Below, one piece after another: positions 8,552-17,056 of a stretch of DNA of 64,000 nucleotides. The DNA comes from FEN-1191 sp036490715 (GTDB taxonomy: Bacteria; Pseudomonadota; Gammaproteobacteria; Steroidobacterales; Steroidobacteraceae). The stretch lies in assembly GCA_036490715.1 (NCBI GenBank), contig DASXDL010000048.1:62001-126000 (forward strand). Reading direction: 5' to 3'. A program made the translations under genes and the position numbers. The notes beneath the pieces were generated by a model that was not told the DNA's origin, did not search any database, and was given only the letters and a program-made list of their open reading frames with translations. Positions within the stretch are counted from its first letter, which is position 1. Every line of letters starts with the position of its first letter.

Positions 8552-9859
8552 TCAAGAATTGTGATCGCCGCCCGCGGCACCGACGGCCGTCGATGGCACG
8601 CACTGTGGGGGCCGCGCCGCCGGCCGGGTCAGCAGCATCTGCACATCACCGGTGGTGCGCTCGATGAACCCGCCCTGGCAGTAGGCCAGATAGAAATCCC
8701 ACAGCCGGATGAAACGCTCGGGAAATCCCAGCGCTCGCACCGCCTCGCGCTGCTTGAGGAAGCGCTCGCGCCAGGCACGCAGCGTGAGCGCGTAGCTCGG
8801 GCCGATGTCCTCCAGGTGAAACAGCTTCAGGTCGCCGGTGCGCGCCATGGCGTCGAGCATCGCGCTGATCGAGGGAATGAAGCTGCCGGGAAACACATGG
8901 CGTTTGATGAAATCGACCGAATGCAGCGCCTGCGCATAGCGATGATCCTCGATCGTGATCGCCTGGATCAGGGCCATGCCGTCGGGTTCGAGCAGCTCGC
9001 CGAGCTTGCGGAAATAGGTGTCCAGATACTGGTGTCCAATAGCCTCGATCATTTCGATCGACACCAGCCGGTCGTAGCGCCCGTCAAGCTCGCGATAGTC
9101 CTTGAGCACGACCTCGATGCGATCCTGCAGACCGGCGCGAGCGACGCGTTCGCGCGCGAGCTGATATTGCTCGCGTGAAATCGTCGCCGTGGTCACATGG
9201 CAGCCGTAGCGGCCTGCAGCGTGCAGCGCAAATCCGCCCCAGCCGCTGCCGATCTCGATCACGCGCGAGCGCGCCGACAGCTGCAGCTTCTGGCAGATGC
9301 GCTCCAGCTTGCGCCACGAAGCGCTCTCGAGCGTGTCCTGCTCGGATGCGTACAGCGCCGAGGAATACATCAGATTGTCATCGAGGAACAAGCGGAAGAA
9401 CTCATTGCCCAGATCGTAGTGCGCAGCGATGTTGCGGCGGCTGCCACGATGCGAATTGCGGCGCAGACCCGCCCAGGCCCGCAGCAACAGCCCGGCGGCG
9501 CGCGCTGGCCCACGCTCGAGCGCATCCAGACGCGCGCGATTTCGCAGCAGGATGCGCACCAGCGCCACCAGATCATCGCAATCCCACAGGCCATCCATGT
9601 AGGCTTCGCCCGCCCCGACGCTGCCCCCCAGTGCGGCGCGCCGATAGAACGCCGCGTCATGGATGCGCAGCGCACAGCGCAGGGTGTCGCCGCCCGCCGC
9701 CGGCCGACCCAGCGTCACGGTCGCGCCGCCCTCGCGAAAGGATATCGAGCAGCCTTGCAGCTCGCGCAGCAGCGACAGCACGCGGGCGCGCAGCGCCCGT
9801 TCGATCCAGCGGCCTCGGCCGCCGGCCTGCGCCCACGCGACTACGCCGGCCTCGTTCAT
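8552..9859 (-). CDS. cfa: Cyclopropane-fatty-acyl-phospholipid synthase
   Basis: This SAM-dependent enzyme adds a methylene bridge to double bonds of unsaturated membrane phospholipids. The 435-residue protein has the CFA signature NIAAHYDLGNEFFRLFLD with MYSSALY, SAM motif I VIEIGSGWGGFALHAA, the downstream TISREQYQLARERV, VSIEMIEAIGHQY, and VDFIKRHVFPGSFIPS near the bicarbonate-binding region. Its ATG overlaps the stop of the upstream desaturase (ATGA), so desaturation and cyclopropanation are probably coupled. The gene is a little longer than E. coli Cfa (382), with extra residues at both ends. Confidence 0.92.
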   Translation of the reverse strand: MNEAGVVAWAQAGGRGRWIERALRARVLSLLRELQGCSISFREGGATVTLGRPAAGGDTLRCALRIHDAAFYRRAALGGSVGAGEAYMDGLWDCDDLVALVRILLRNRARLDALERGPARAAGLLLRAWAGLRRNSHRGSRRNIAAHYDLGNEFFRLFLDDNLMYSSALYASEQDTLESASWRKLERICQKLQLSARSRVIEIGSGWGGFALHAAGRYGCHVTTATISREQYQLARERVARAGLQDRIEVVLKDYRELDGRYDRLVSIEMIEAIGHQYLDTYFRKLGELLEPDGMALIQAITIEDHRYAQALHSVDFIKRHVFPGSFIPSISAMLDAMARTGDLKLFHLEDIGPSYALTLRAWRERFLKQREAVRALGFPERFIRLWDFYLAYCQGGFIERTTGDVQMLLTRPAARPPQCVPSTAVGAAGGDHNS

Positions 9860-10797
9860 GGCGTGCGCCCGCGCAAGCTTGCCGGATAGGGCCTCAGGTC
9901 ATGGACCAACCCCAGCCACGACAGCAGGCTCAAGCCGTAGTACGTCAGATCGTACTCCCACCAACGCAGCCCCTGGCGCGCGGCGCCCGGAAAGCGGTGA
10001 TGATTGTTGTGCCAGCCCTCGCCGAAGGTGATCAGCGCCAGCAGCCAGTTGTTGCGGCTGTTGTCGCGAGTGCCGAAACGGCGGCTGCCGAAGCGATGCG
10101 CCAGCGAATTGATGGTGAAGGTCGCGTGGAACAGCACCACGGTCGAGATGCAGAAGCCCCATACCACCAATTGCAAGCCATCGGTCCCGAGCTGCGGCCG
10201 GCTGGCACTCAGGTGCTGCCCGAGCACAAACAGCGTCGTGGCCAGCAGCACCGGCATCAGAATGTCGAAACGGTCGAGCAGCCGCAGCTCTGGATAGCGG
10301 GCCAGATCGCGGATCACGCTCCAGTCGGTGCGAAAACCGTGCGGGGTGAGAAACCAGCCGACGTGGCTCCAAAAGAATCCGCGCCGCGATGGTGAATGCG
10401 GATCGAGTTCCTCATCGGCGTGCCGGTGGTGATTGCGATGGTGGGCTGCCCACCACAGCGGCCCGCGCTGTACGCCGCTCGCGCCGATCGCGGCGAATAC
10501 GAACTGCACCGTGCGCGAGGCGCGAAATGCGCGATGCGAGAAGTAGCGGTGATAAAAGCCGGTGATCGCGAACATGCGGATCGCGTACAGCGCCAGCGCC
10601 GCCATCAGCGCGACTTTCGACACGCCGACCCATATCACCGCCAGGCAGGACAGGTGCAGCGCAATGAATGGCAGCGTGCGCAGCCAGTCGACGCGCTGAT
10701 CGTCATCCTCGAGCGGCGAGCCGGCGCTCGAATCGAGCCAGCGCGCCAACGCGGTACCGGTCCGGCGCAGCGCTGTCATGGTTGCCATGGTTGCCAT
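9856..10797 (-). CDS. Membrane fatty acyl-CoA/acyl-lipid desaturase
   Basis: This is an integral-membrane di-iron desaturase of the stearoyl-CoA (delta-9) type, 313 residues. The three histidine boxes are present: HRYFSH, HRNHH and HNNHH, the last within ITFGEGWHNNHHRFP. Hydrophobic pairs flank the boxes. It would introduce a double bond that the cfa product can then cyclopropanate. An AGGGA ribosome binding site 7 bases before the ATG at 10797 supports that start, although two further in-frame ATGs follow in a 9-bp tandem repeat. The stop overlaps the cfa start by four bases. Confidence 0.9.
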   Translation of the reverse strand: MATMATMTALRRTGTALARWLDSSAGSPLEDDDQRVDWLRTLPFIALHLSCLAVIWVGVSKVALMAALALYAIRMFAITGFYHRYFSHRAFRASRTVQFVFAAIGASGVQRGPLWWAAHHRNHHRHADEELDPHSPSRRGFFWSHVGWFLTPHGFRTDWSVIRDLARYPELRLLDRFDILMPVLLATTLFVLGQHLSASRPQLGTDGLQLVVWGFCISTVVLFHATFTINSLAHRFGSRRFGTRDNSRNNWLLALITFGEGWHNNHHRFPGAARQGLRWWEYDLTYYGLSLLSWLGLVHDLRPYPASLRGRTP

Positions 10798-10803
10798 GGT
10801 TGC
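10777..10803. repeat. Three 9-bp tandem copies over the desaturase start codon
   Basis: CATGGTTGC occurs three times without mismatch at 10777-10803. On the coding strand this gives three in-frame ATG codons (10797, 10788, 10779) and the N-terminus MATMATMT. The unit is a multiple of three, so slippage would change N-terminal length and ribosome-site spacing but not the reading frame. Confidence 0.9.
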
Positions 10804-10834
10804 TTCCCTGCATAGTCTTGTTGTTGTGCCCGCA

Positions 10835-11620
10835 TCATCTGAAAGTACAACGCCCGTTCAATGGCATTGCCTCGGCCTGTTCGAGCTCCGCCGGACTGGC
10901 ATTGTCGCGGCGTTCGGTGGCCGGAAACCGGATGGTGACGTTCAGGTTGCGCCCGTCACCATCGCGGATATTGCTCAGTCCGCTGTAGAGGCGCAACTGA
11001 TGCGAGTTGCGATCGTAGGCGACATCGATGTGCGGCAGCGCGAAGCCGTACCAACTGGCCAGTGCCAGCCGGAACCAGCGCAGATCGCCGTCGGGGCGGT
11101 GCTCATCGCGCAGCAGCCGGGCGCTGAAGTCCACATAGCGCAGTTGACTGGGTACCAGGAACGGCACCGGCGAGATCCCCGGGCCGCTCAGTACATCCCA
11201 GTGTTCACGCACGAACGCGTCGAAGCCCGAGTCGATCACCGCGTTCGGCGGCGGCGGCCTCGGCAGTAACGAGCGTCGCAGCGGTGCCTGGGCGTCGGCC
11301 TGCGCGAATACCTCGCGCCGGCCATTCAGGCTCTGCACGCCCTCGCGATAGCCGGCCCGACCATCGATCAGGTCAACATCAGGGGTGGTCTCGCCCGGAG
11401 CGGAATCGACATGCTTGCGCACGAAGGCGCTGCCATCCGGGCAGCGATAGATCACCAGCCGCTGCGGCACACCGTCGCGCGAGTACAGCCAGTGCGACTC
11501 GCGGTATATCAGCCGCTCACCGCCGCTGGCGTAGGCATAGCCCTGGTAGAGCTCCACCGCCAAGGCGGCGGCCGGGGCCAGCGTGATCAACGCGGCGATT
11601 GCGACTGCTATTGGCTGCAT
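10835..11620 (-). CDS. Predicted periplasmic protein of unknown function
   Basis: I do not recognise this 261-residue protein. It begins with a clear signal peptide (MQPIAVAIAALITLAPAAAL, probable cleavage after ALA). The mature part has no membrane segment and contains a proline-rich stretch (LLPRPPPPNAV) near the middle. A few cysteines are present, one being the third residue from the end. It lies 37 bases upstream of the desaturase in the same direction, so a shared transcript with the desaturase and cfa is plausible. A role in the envelope is inferred from the signal peptide and neighbours only. Confidence 0.75.
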   Translation of the reverse strand: MQPIAVAIAALITLAPAAALAVELYQGYAYASGGERLIYRESHWLYSRDGVPQRLVIYRCPDGSAFVRKHVDSAPGETTPDVDLIDGRAGYREGVQSLNGRREVFAQADAQAPLRRSLLPRPPPPNAVIDSGFDAFVREHWDVLSGPGISPVPFLVPSQLRYVDFSARLLRDEHRPDGDLRWFRLALASWYGFALPHIDVAYDRNSHQLRLYSGLSNIRDGDGRNLNVTIRFPATERRDNASPAELEQAEAMPLNGRCTFR

Positions 11621-11677
11621 ACCAACGATAGTACGACGCCCGGCCGGGCATCGGATGCAGCGCGCCGAGCCTTGAGC

Positions 11678-12973
11678 TCAAGCGTCGAACGGATGGCGCA
11701 GAATGATGGTCTCGTCGCGCTCCGCACCGGTGGAAATCAGATCCAGCGGCACACCGACCAGGGCTTCGATCCGCTCCAGGTAGCGGCGCGCATTCTCGGG
11801 CAGCGCCGCATGCGAGGTCAGCCCGACGGTGCTGCTGTTCCAGCCCGGCAGTTCTTCGTATACCGGCTCGACATCGCCGTAGGCGTCGGCGATCAGCGCC
11901 GGGTCGGAGGTGCTCTGGCCACGCAGGCGGTAGCCCACGCACACCCGGATGACGTCAAGTCCATCGAGCACGTCCAGCTTGGTCATGCAAAGGCCCGATA
12001 CGCTCGAATGAATGATGGCGCGGCGCAAAGCCACGGCGTCGAACCAGCCGCAGCGCCGTCGCCGGCCGGTCACCGATCCGAATTCGTGGCCGACGCGCGA
12101 CAGGTGTTCGCCGTACTGGTCGAACAACTCGGTCGGGAACGGTCCGGCGCCGACGCGAGTGGTATAGGCCTTCACGATGCCCAACACGTAGTCGAACATG
12201 CGCGGGCCGATGCCGGTGCCGGTGGCCGCGCCGCCGGCGGTGGTATTGGACGAGGTGACAAACGGATAAGTGCCGACGTCGACATCCAGCATCGCGCCCT
12301 GCGCGCCCTCGAACAGCACGTTGGCGCCGCGCGCGCGCAGCTGCGCGAGTGCTTCGGTCACGTCGAGCAGCAACGGCTTCAGGCGCTCGGCGTACTCCAG
12401 CTGTTCGTCCAGGGTGCGCTGAAAATCGATCGGCGGCTGCGCAAAATAGCGTTGCAGCACGAAGTTGTGGAAATCGAGCACTTCGCCGAGTTTGGCCGCG
12501 AAGCGATCGCGCTGAAACAAATCAGCGACGCGTACCGCGCGGCGCGCCACCTTGTCCTCGTAGGCCGGGCCGATACCACGGCCGGTGGTACCGATCGCAT
12601 TGACGCCGCGGGCCGACTCGCGCGCCCGATCGAGCGCCGCGTGCGACGGCAGGATCAGCGGACAGGTCGGCGCGATGCGCAGGCGCTCGAACACCGGCAC
12701 GCCCTGATCGAGCAGCATACGGGCCTCGGCGAACAATGCCGGCAGCGACAGCACCACGCCGTTGCCGATGAAGCACTGGACGCTGTCGCGCAGAATTCCC
12801 GACGGAATTAGCGACAGGATGGTCTTGCGTCCGGCGATCACCAGGGTATGGCCGGCATTGTGTCCGCCCTGGAAGCGCGCCACGGCGGCCGCACGCTCGG
12901 TCAGCAGATCGACGATCTTGCCTTTGCCCTCATCGCCCCACTGGGTACCGATGATTACGACGAAGCGGCCCAT
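11678..12973 (-). CDS. purA: Adenylosuccinate synthetase
   Basis: PurA is a cytoplasmic enzyme that converts IMP, aspartate and GTP to adenylosuccinate, the first committed step to AMP. The 431-residue protein matches the family in length. The N-terminus has GTQWGDEGKGKIVD (9-22) and GGHNAGHT; internal motifs are TGRGIGPAYEDK, FEGAQGAMLDVDVGTYP and TGRRRRCGWFDAVAL. The ATG overlaps the DUF2065 stop by one base. It closes the hfq-hflX-hflK-hflC-DUF2065-purA series seen across gammaproteobacteria. Confidence 0.97.
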   Translation of the reverse strand: MGRFVVIIGTQWGDEGKGKIVDLLTERAAAVARFQGGHNAGHTLVIAGRKTILSLIPSGILRDSVQCFIGNGVVLSLPALFAEARMLLDQGVPVFERLRIAPTCPLILPSHAALDRARESARGVNAIGTTGRGIGPAYEDKVARRAVRVADLFQRDRFAAKLGEVLDFHNFVLQRYFAQPPIDFQRTLDEQLEYAERLKPLLLDVTEALAQLRARGANVLFEGAQGAMLDVDVGTYPFVTSSNTTAGGAATGTGIGPRMFDYVLGIVKAYTTRVGAGPFPTELFDQYGEHLSRVGHEFGSVTGRRRRCGWFDAVALRRAIIHSSVSGLCMTKLDVLDGLDVIRVCVGYRLRGQSTSDPALIADAYGDVEPVYEELPGWNSSTVGLTSHAALPENARRYLERIEALVGVPLDLISTGAERDETIILRHPFDA

Positions 12974-13170
12974 CAGGAGCGCACCAGAAATAGCACCAGA
13001 AGACCAACCAGCATGCTAGCAAGACCCATGATGCGCATCTCGCGCTCTTCCACAGCCGCCATTCGTGACAGCACGCGTTTCATACCGGCCGGATTGATGA
13101 ACGGCAGGATACCTTCAATGATGCACACGATCGCGAGCGCAGCCAACAGGTCGGTCCAATCCAACGCCAC
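12973..13170 (-). CDS. DUF2065 small membrane protein
   Basis: This 65-residue protein has two hydrophobic helices (about 8-25 and 47-63) around a basic loop. The sequence DLLAALAIVCIIEGILPFIN followed by P-x-GMKR is typical of the DUF2065 (YjeT-like) family. The function is unknown. The family is characteristically found between hflC and purA, exactly as here. Confidence 0.9.
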   Translation of the reverse strand: MALDWTDLLAALAIVCIIEGILPFINPAGMKRVLSRMAAVEEREMRIMGLASMLVGLLVLFLVRS

Positions 13171-13189
13171 GAATCACCCGCGAAGTGTG

Positions 13190-14053
13190 TCAGTGCCCGC
13201 CGGGGCTGTGCAGATATTTGAAGAAGTCGCCGGACGGAGTGATCACCAGGATATCCCCGTCGCGACCCAAAGTGTTCTTGTAGGCCTGCATGCTGTGGTA
13301 GAAGGCGGCGAATTCCGGGTTGCGGGCCGAGGCCCGCGCGTAGATCGCGCCGGCACGCGCGTCGGCTTCGCCGCGGATGCGCTGCGAATCGCGCGTGGCG
13401 TCGGCCAGCACCTCGGCGCGCTTAAGCTCGGCGTCGGCGCGGATCTTCTCCGCATCCGCGACCCCGGCAGCGCGCAGCTGCTGCGCCTGAGCGGTCTCGG
13501 TCTGCTCCATACGCTGGTACACCGCGCTGGCGACATCGTCGGTCAGATCGATGCGCTGCAGCCGCACGTCCACCAGCTCGATGCCGAAGCGTGTGGCGGC
13601 GGCCGCAATGTCGGCATAGGCGGCGTCACTGAGGCTACCGCGCGGGGCGGCGATCACCTTGACCAGCGGCTGGCCGGCGACCGCGCTCTTCAGGCGGTCG
13701 CGGGTCACGTCGGCGAGCCGCAATGCCGCCAGATCCTGGTCGCCGCCGGTGGTCTGAAAAAACTGGCGCACGTCCGCCAGGCGCCATTTCAAATAGAAAT
13801 CCACGCTCAGCGCCATCCGGTCACTGGTCAGGAAACTCTCGCCCGGAAACACGCGTGTCAGGATGCGCCGATCGAATACGTGCAGCTCATCCAGCGGCGG
13901 CTTGAAATGCAGCCCGGCGGCCTCCTGCACCGCATCGACCTTGCCGAAACGTGTGCACAAGGCACTCTCGCCCGGTTCGAGCACGTAGGCCGAACGCCAC
14001 AGCAGTATCGCGATCACCGCGACGCCAATCGCAACCCCGACCCGCGCCAGCAT
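13190..14053 (-). CDS. hflC: HflC, SPFH/band-7 membrane protein
   Basis: HflC forms a large complex with HflK at the inner membrane that encloses and modulates the FtsH protease. The 287-residue protein has one N-terminal membrane helix (about 4-22) and a band-7 domain. The conserved LEPGESALCTRFGKVD follows the helix, and a coiled coil rich in Ala, Glu and Arg (about 190-250) includes RIRGEADARA. The C-terminus, FFKYLHSP, is typical. Its ATG overlaps the hflK stop by one base. Confidence 0.95.
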   Translation of the reverse strand: MLARVGVAIGVAVIAILLWRSAYVLEPGESALCTRFGKVDAVQEAAGLHFKPPLDELHVFDRRILTRVFPGESFLTSDRMALSVDFYLKWRLADVRQFFQTTGGDQDLAALRLADVTRDRLKSAVAGQPLVKVIAAPRGSLSDAAYADIAAAATRFGIELVDVRLQRIDLTDDVASAVYQRMEQTETAQAQQLRAAGVADAEKIRADAELKRAEVLADATRDSQRIRGEADARAGAIYARASARNPEFAAFYHSMQAYKNTLGRDGDILVITPSGDFFKYLHSPGGH

Positions 14054-15264
14054 CAGCGCTCCACCCGCTCGCGGCTGCGCGAGCGATCGTCCGAGCGCTC
14101 GCTGCCGCCGGCGCCGGAACTGGAGCTGCCGCCCGCAGCGGCCGGAGCCGCGGTATTGGTGCCGGCGGCCGGCGCCGATGCAGGCGCGCTCGGCGCGGCG
14201 CCGCCCGGTGGGGCGGTGCTCGGAGCAGCAGCGCTCGGAGCGGAGCTCGGCGCTGTGGCGCGGACCGCTTCGGCCAGCTTGTCGAGCGGCAGGTAAAGCA
14301 TGCTGCCATTGCCGCTCTTGGCGTCGATGAAGATCTTGCGCGAGCGCGTCAGCACGCTCTCCATGGTGTCGATGTAGAGCCGGTTGCGCGTCACCTCGGG
14401 CGCCTGCGCGTAGGCGTTGGCCTGATCGATGAAGCGCGCGGCGTCGCCTTCGGCGTTGGCCACGGTCTGCGCCGCGTACACCTGCGCGTCAGCCAGCTGA
14501 TGCTGCGCTGTGGCCTGGGCCTTCGGCAGAATGTCATCGGCGAAGGCCTGGGCATCAGCGATCGCGCGCTGCCGATCCTCGGTGGCCTTCTCGGCGTCGC
14601 GCTGGCTGGACAACACCGCATCGGGCAGCTGCACATCGGTCATGTTGACCGCGGTGACGCGCACGCCGGCGCGATAGCTGTCGAGCGCCTGCTGAATGCG
14701 CGTGCGCGCCTCGTCGGTCACCTGGCCACGCGCCTCGCCGGACAGCAGCGAGGCCAGATCATGCCGGGCCACGAGCTGGCGCAGCATCATCGCGCCGGTC
14801 TGCGCCAGCGTCAGCTGCGGCTCACGCACATCGAACAGGTACTGCACCGGATCGTCGATGTGGTACTGGATCGACCAACCAATGTCGATCAGGCTTTGAT
14901 CAGCGGTCAGCATCAGGCCCTTGGACTCGATCGACTGAATGTTGCCGACATTGAGCTTCTGCATGGTCTCGATCGGCCATGGCCAGTGCCAGCCGTGACC
15001 CGGCTGCTCAATTCCCAGATAACGACCGAAGCGCTGCACCACGCCGCGCTCGGAGGCATCAATCTGATACAGGCCGCTCGCTAGCCACACCAGGATCGCC
15101 AGCAGCGCCAACGCCGCGGCCGCGGTGCCCGCGCCGCGGCCGGGTTGCCACAGCCGCTGCACGCGCCGTTGCCAGCGCCGCAGCATCTCATCGAGCGAAC
15201 CGTCGTCCGGCGCGCCACGATTGGGCCCTCGGGGCTTGTCGTTGTTCGGCTGATTCCAGGCCAT
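14053..15264 (-). CDS. hflK: HflK, SPFH/band-7 membrane protein
   Basis: HflK is the partner of HflC around FtsH. The start MAWNQPNNDKPRGPN at 15264 is chosen because it is the family N-terminus and lies just after hflX. A glycine- and proline-rich cytoplasmic segment precedes one membrane helix (about 56-75), followed by the band-7 domain (ERGVVQRFGRYL onward). The C-terminal 60 or so residues are low complexity, first Ala/Pro/Ser and then Arg/Ser, longer than in E. coli. The predicted length is 403 residues. Confidence 0.94.
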   Translation of the reverse strand: MAWNQPNNDKPRGPNRGAPDDGSLDEMLRRWQRRVQRLWQPGRGAGTAAAALALLAILVWLASGLYQIDASERGVVQRFGRYLGIEQPGHGWHWPWPIETMQKLNVGNIQSIESKGLMLTADQSLIDIGWSIQYHIDDPVQYLFDVREPQLTLAQTGAMMLRQLVARHDLASLLSGEARGQVTDEARTRIQQALDSYRAGVRVTAVNMTDVQLPDAVLSSQRDAEKATEDRQRAIADAQAFADDILPKAQATAQHQLADAQVYAAQTVANAEGDAARFIDQANAYAQAPEVTRNRLYIDTMESVLTRSRKIFIDAKSGNGSMLYLPLDKLAEAVRATAPSSAPSAAAPSTAPPGGAAPSAPASAPAAGTNTAAPAAAGGSSSSGAGGSERSDDRSRSRERVER

Positions 15265-15274
15265 AGACGTTGCT

Positions 15275-16639
15275 TCAGGAGCGTGCCGAGGCCGGGCGCG
15301 GCGGCAGCGCCGGATCAAGACTGCGCGCCGCGCTCGGGGCTGCGCTCGCGGCTGGCCGCGGCTGCGGCTCGAGCAGCCGCACGCCGGGCAGCGCCGCCCA
15401 GCCGGCCAGTTCGCTCGCCGGCAGCTCCACCAGCAGCTCGATCGCGCCGTCATCGAGCGCGCGCTCGTCGCGAACCACATCGGCCGCGTGCAGGCGCGCG
15501 CGCAGGGCGCCGGCCTGGGGCGGCAGCTGCATCCACAGGCGCTGAACGTGCAGTTCAAGCCGCTCGGCGATCGCTTCTCGCAGCAGCGGCACGCCCGCGC
15601 CCGTGGCCGCGCAGATCCACACCGCACACGGCTGACCATCGACGTTGCGCTCGAGTCGCGCGTCGAGCTCAAGCCGGTCAATCTTGTTGTACACGCGCAG
15701 CTGCGGAATGGCGCTCGCGCCGATCTCGGCCAGCACCGTGTCGACTTGCTCGACCCGCTCTTCGCGCCGCGGATCGCTGGCATCGACCACATGCACGAGC
15801 AGCTGCGCCTCGCGCGCCTCCTGCAACGTCGACTGGAACGCCGCCACCAGCTCGTGCGGCAGTTCGCGAATGAATCCGACGGTGTCAGCCGCCACCACCG
15901 CGGCCCCGCCGGGCAGACGCAGCCGCCGCACCGTTGGATCGAGCGTGGCGAACAGCTGGTCGGCAACGTAGACGTCGCTGCCGGTCATGGCATTGAACAG
16001 CGTCGACTTGCCGGCATTGGTATAGCCGACCAGTGCCACCGAGGGCACCGGAATCTCGGCGCGGTTGTTGCGGCCGGTGGCGCGCTGCTGTTTGAGCCGC
16101 TCGAGTCGCTGCGTCACGGATCGCACCCGGGCATTGAGCAGTCGGCGGTCGGTCTCGAGCTGGGTCTCGCCCGGGCCGCCGCGCACGCCGATACCGCCCT
16201 TCTGGCGTTCCAGATGGGTCCAGCCGCGCACCAGCCGGCTCGACAGGTGCTTGAGTTGCGCCAGCTCGACTTCGAGCTTGCCTTCGAAGCTGCGCGCGCG
16301 GCGCGCGAAGATATCGAGGATCAGTCCGCTGCGATCCAGTACCCGTACACCGCTCAGGCGCTCAAGATTGCGCTGCTGACTGGGACTGAGTGGATGATCA
16401 AACAGGATCATCTCGGCCTGCTCGCTGCGCACCGTGGCGGCGATCTGCTCGGCCTTGCCGCTGCCGACGAAGTAGCGCGAGTCGGGACGCTGACGTCGGC
16501 CTGTGACCGTGGCTACCGGCTGGGCGCCGGCGGAACGAGCCAGCTGTTCAAACTCCTCCAGGTCCTCGTGCTTGACCGGCGCGCCCAGCCCGAGGCGCAC
16601 CAGAACAGCACGCTCAGGAGCGCGTGGGCGTTCGAACAT
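15275..16639 (-). CDS. hflX: Ribosome-associated GTPase HflX
   Basis: HflX is a GTPase that splits stalled or heat-damaged 70S ribosomes. The 454-residue protein has the N-terminal HflX domain with FVGSGKAEQI (58-67) and the glycine-rich GGIGVRGGPGETQLETDRR (148-166). The G domain follows with G1 GYTNAGKST (205-213), G3 DTVGF and G4 NKID. A C-terminal extension rich in Ala, Pro and Arg runs from about residue 400. It lies between hfq and hflK, as in most gammaproteobacteria. Confidence 0.95.
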   Translation of the reverse strand: MFERPRAPERAVLVRLGLGAPVKHEDLEEFEQLARSAGAQPVATVTGRRQRPDSRYFVGSGKAEQIAATVRSEQAEMILFDHPLSPSQQRNLERLSGVRVLDRSGLILDIFARRARSFEGKLEVELAQLKHLSSRLVRGWTHLERQKGGIGVRGGPGETQLETDRRLLNARVRSVTQRLERLKQQRATGRNNRAEIPVPSVALVGYTNAGKSTLFNAMTGSDVYVADQLFATLDPTVRRLRLPGGAAVVAADTVGFIRELPHELVAAFQSTLQEAREAQLLVHVVDASDPRREERVEQVDTVLAEIGASAIPQLRVYNKIDRLELDARLERNVDGQPCAVWICAATGAGVPLLREAIAERLELHVQRLWMQLPPQAGALRARLHAADVVRDERALDDGAIELLVELPASELAGWAALPGVRLLEPQPRPAASAAPSAARSLDPALPPRPASARS

Positions 16640-16660
16640 GCCTCAGACTGCTTGCGCGCG

Positions 16661-16912
16661 TCATTCCGCCGTGGTTTCGGTCACGCCGGTCTCTTCGACC
16701 GCGAGCCGGACGGCGCGCGCCGGCACCACGGTGGAGATGGCGTGTTTATAGACCATCTGGCTCACGGTGTTTTTGAGCAGCACGACAAACTGATCGAACG
16801 AATCGATCTGACCTTGGAGCTTGATGCCGTTGACCAGATAGATCGATACCGGCACGTGTTCCTTGCGAAGTGCGTTCAGGAAGGGGTCTTGTAGCGATTG
16901 GCCCTTGGCCAT
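16661..16912 (-). CDS. hfq: RNA chaperone Hfq
   Basis: Hfq is a hexameric Sm-like protein that pairs small RNAs with target mRNAs. The start MAKGQSLQDPFLNALR at 16912 has AAGGAGA 7 bases upstream and matches the family; an ATG at 16933 is rejected for lack of conservation. Sm1 (VSIYLVNGIKLQGQIDSFD) and Sm2 (VYKHAISTVVPARAV) are nearly identical to those of E. coli. At 83 residues it has a short C-terminal tail compared with E. coli (102). A TGATAGAAT extended -10 element at 17039-17031 could start a dedicated transcript. Confidence 0.97.
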   Translation of the reverse strand: MAKGQSLQDPFLNALRKEHVPVSIYLVNGIKLQGQIDSFDQFVVLLKNTVSQMVYKHAISTVVPARAVRLAVEETGVTETTAE

Positions 16913-17030
16913 GGGATTCTCCTTATTTTTCAACTAGTTTTATTTCTCAGTGGGGTCAAGCCTATGAATCGCCGGCGCTGATCAAGCGCTCGATCTGAAG
17001 GTTCCGTGGGGGGCAGTGGTCGTCAATTGC

Positions 17031-17039
17031 ATTCTATCA
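17031..17039 (-). promoter_or_regulatory. Candidate extended -10 element for hfq
   Basis: On the minus strand TGATAGAAT matches an extended -10 (TGn plus TAGAAT). It is in the 144-base gap between miaA and hfq, about 120 bases before the hfq start. No good -35 is seen, as would be tolerated by an extended -10. The remainder of this gap is moderately AT-rich near the hfq start and holds no gene. Confidence 0.3.
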
Positions 17040-17056
17040 CCGCGCCGGGGAGACGG

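Noticed and set aside
11638..11649. GCCCGGCCGGGC palindrome after purA.
   Set aside because: A perfect but short GC-only palindrome with no T run is expected by chance in this composition.
15265..15966. Upstream extension of hflK.
   Set aside because: It overlaps hflX in another frame, is arginine-rich and lacks conservation; HflK starts at MAWNQPN.
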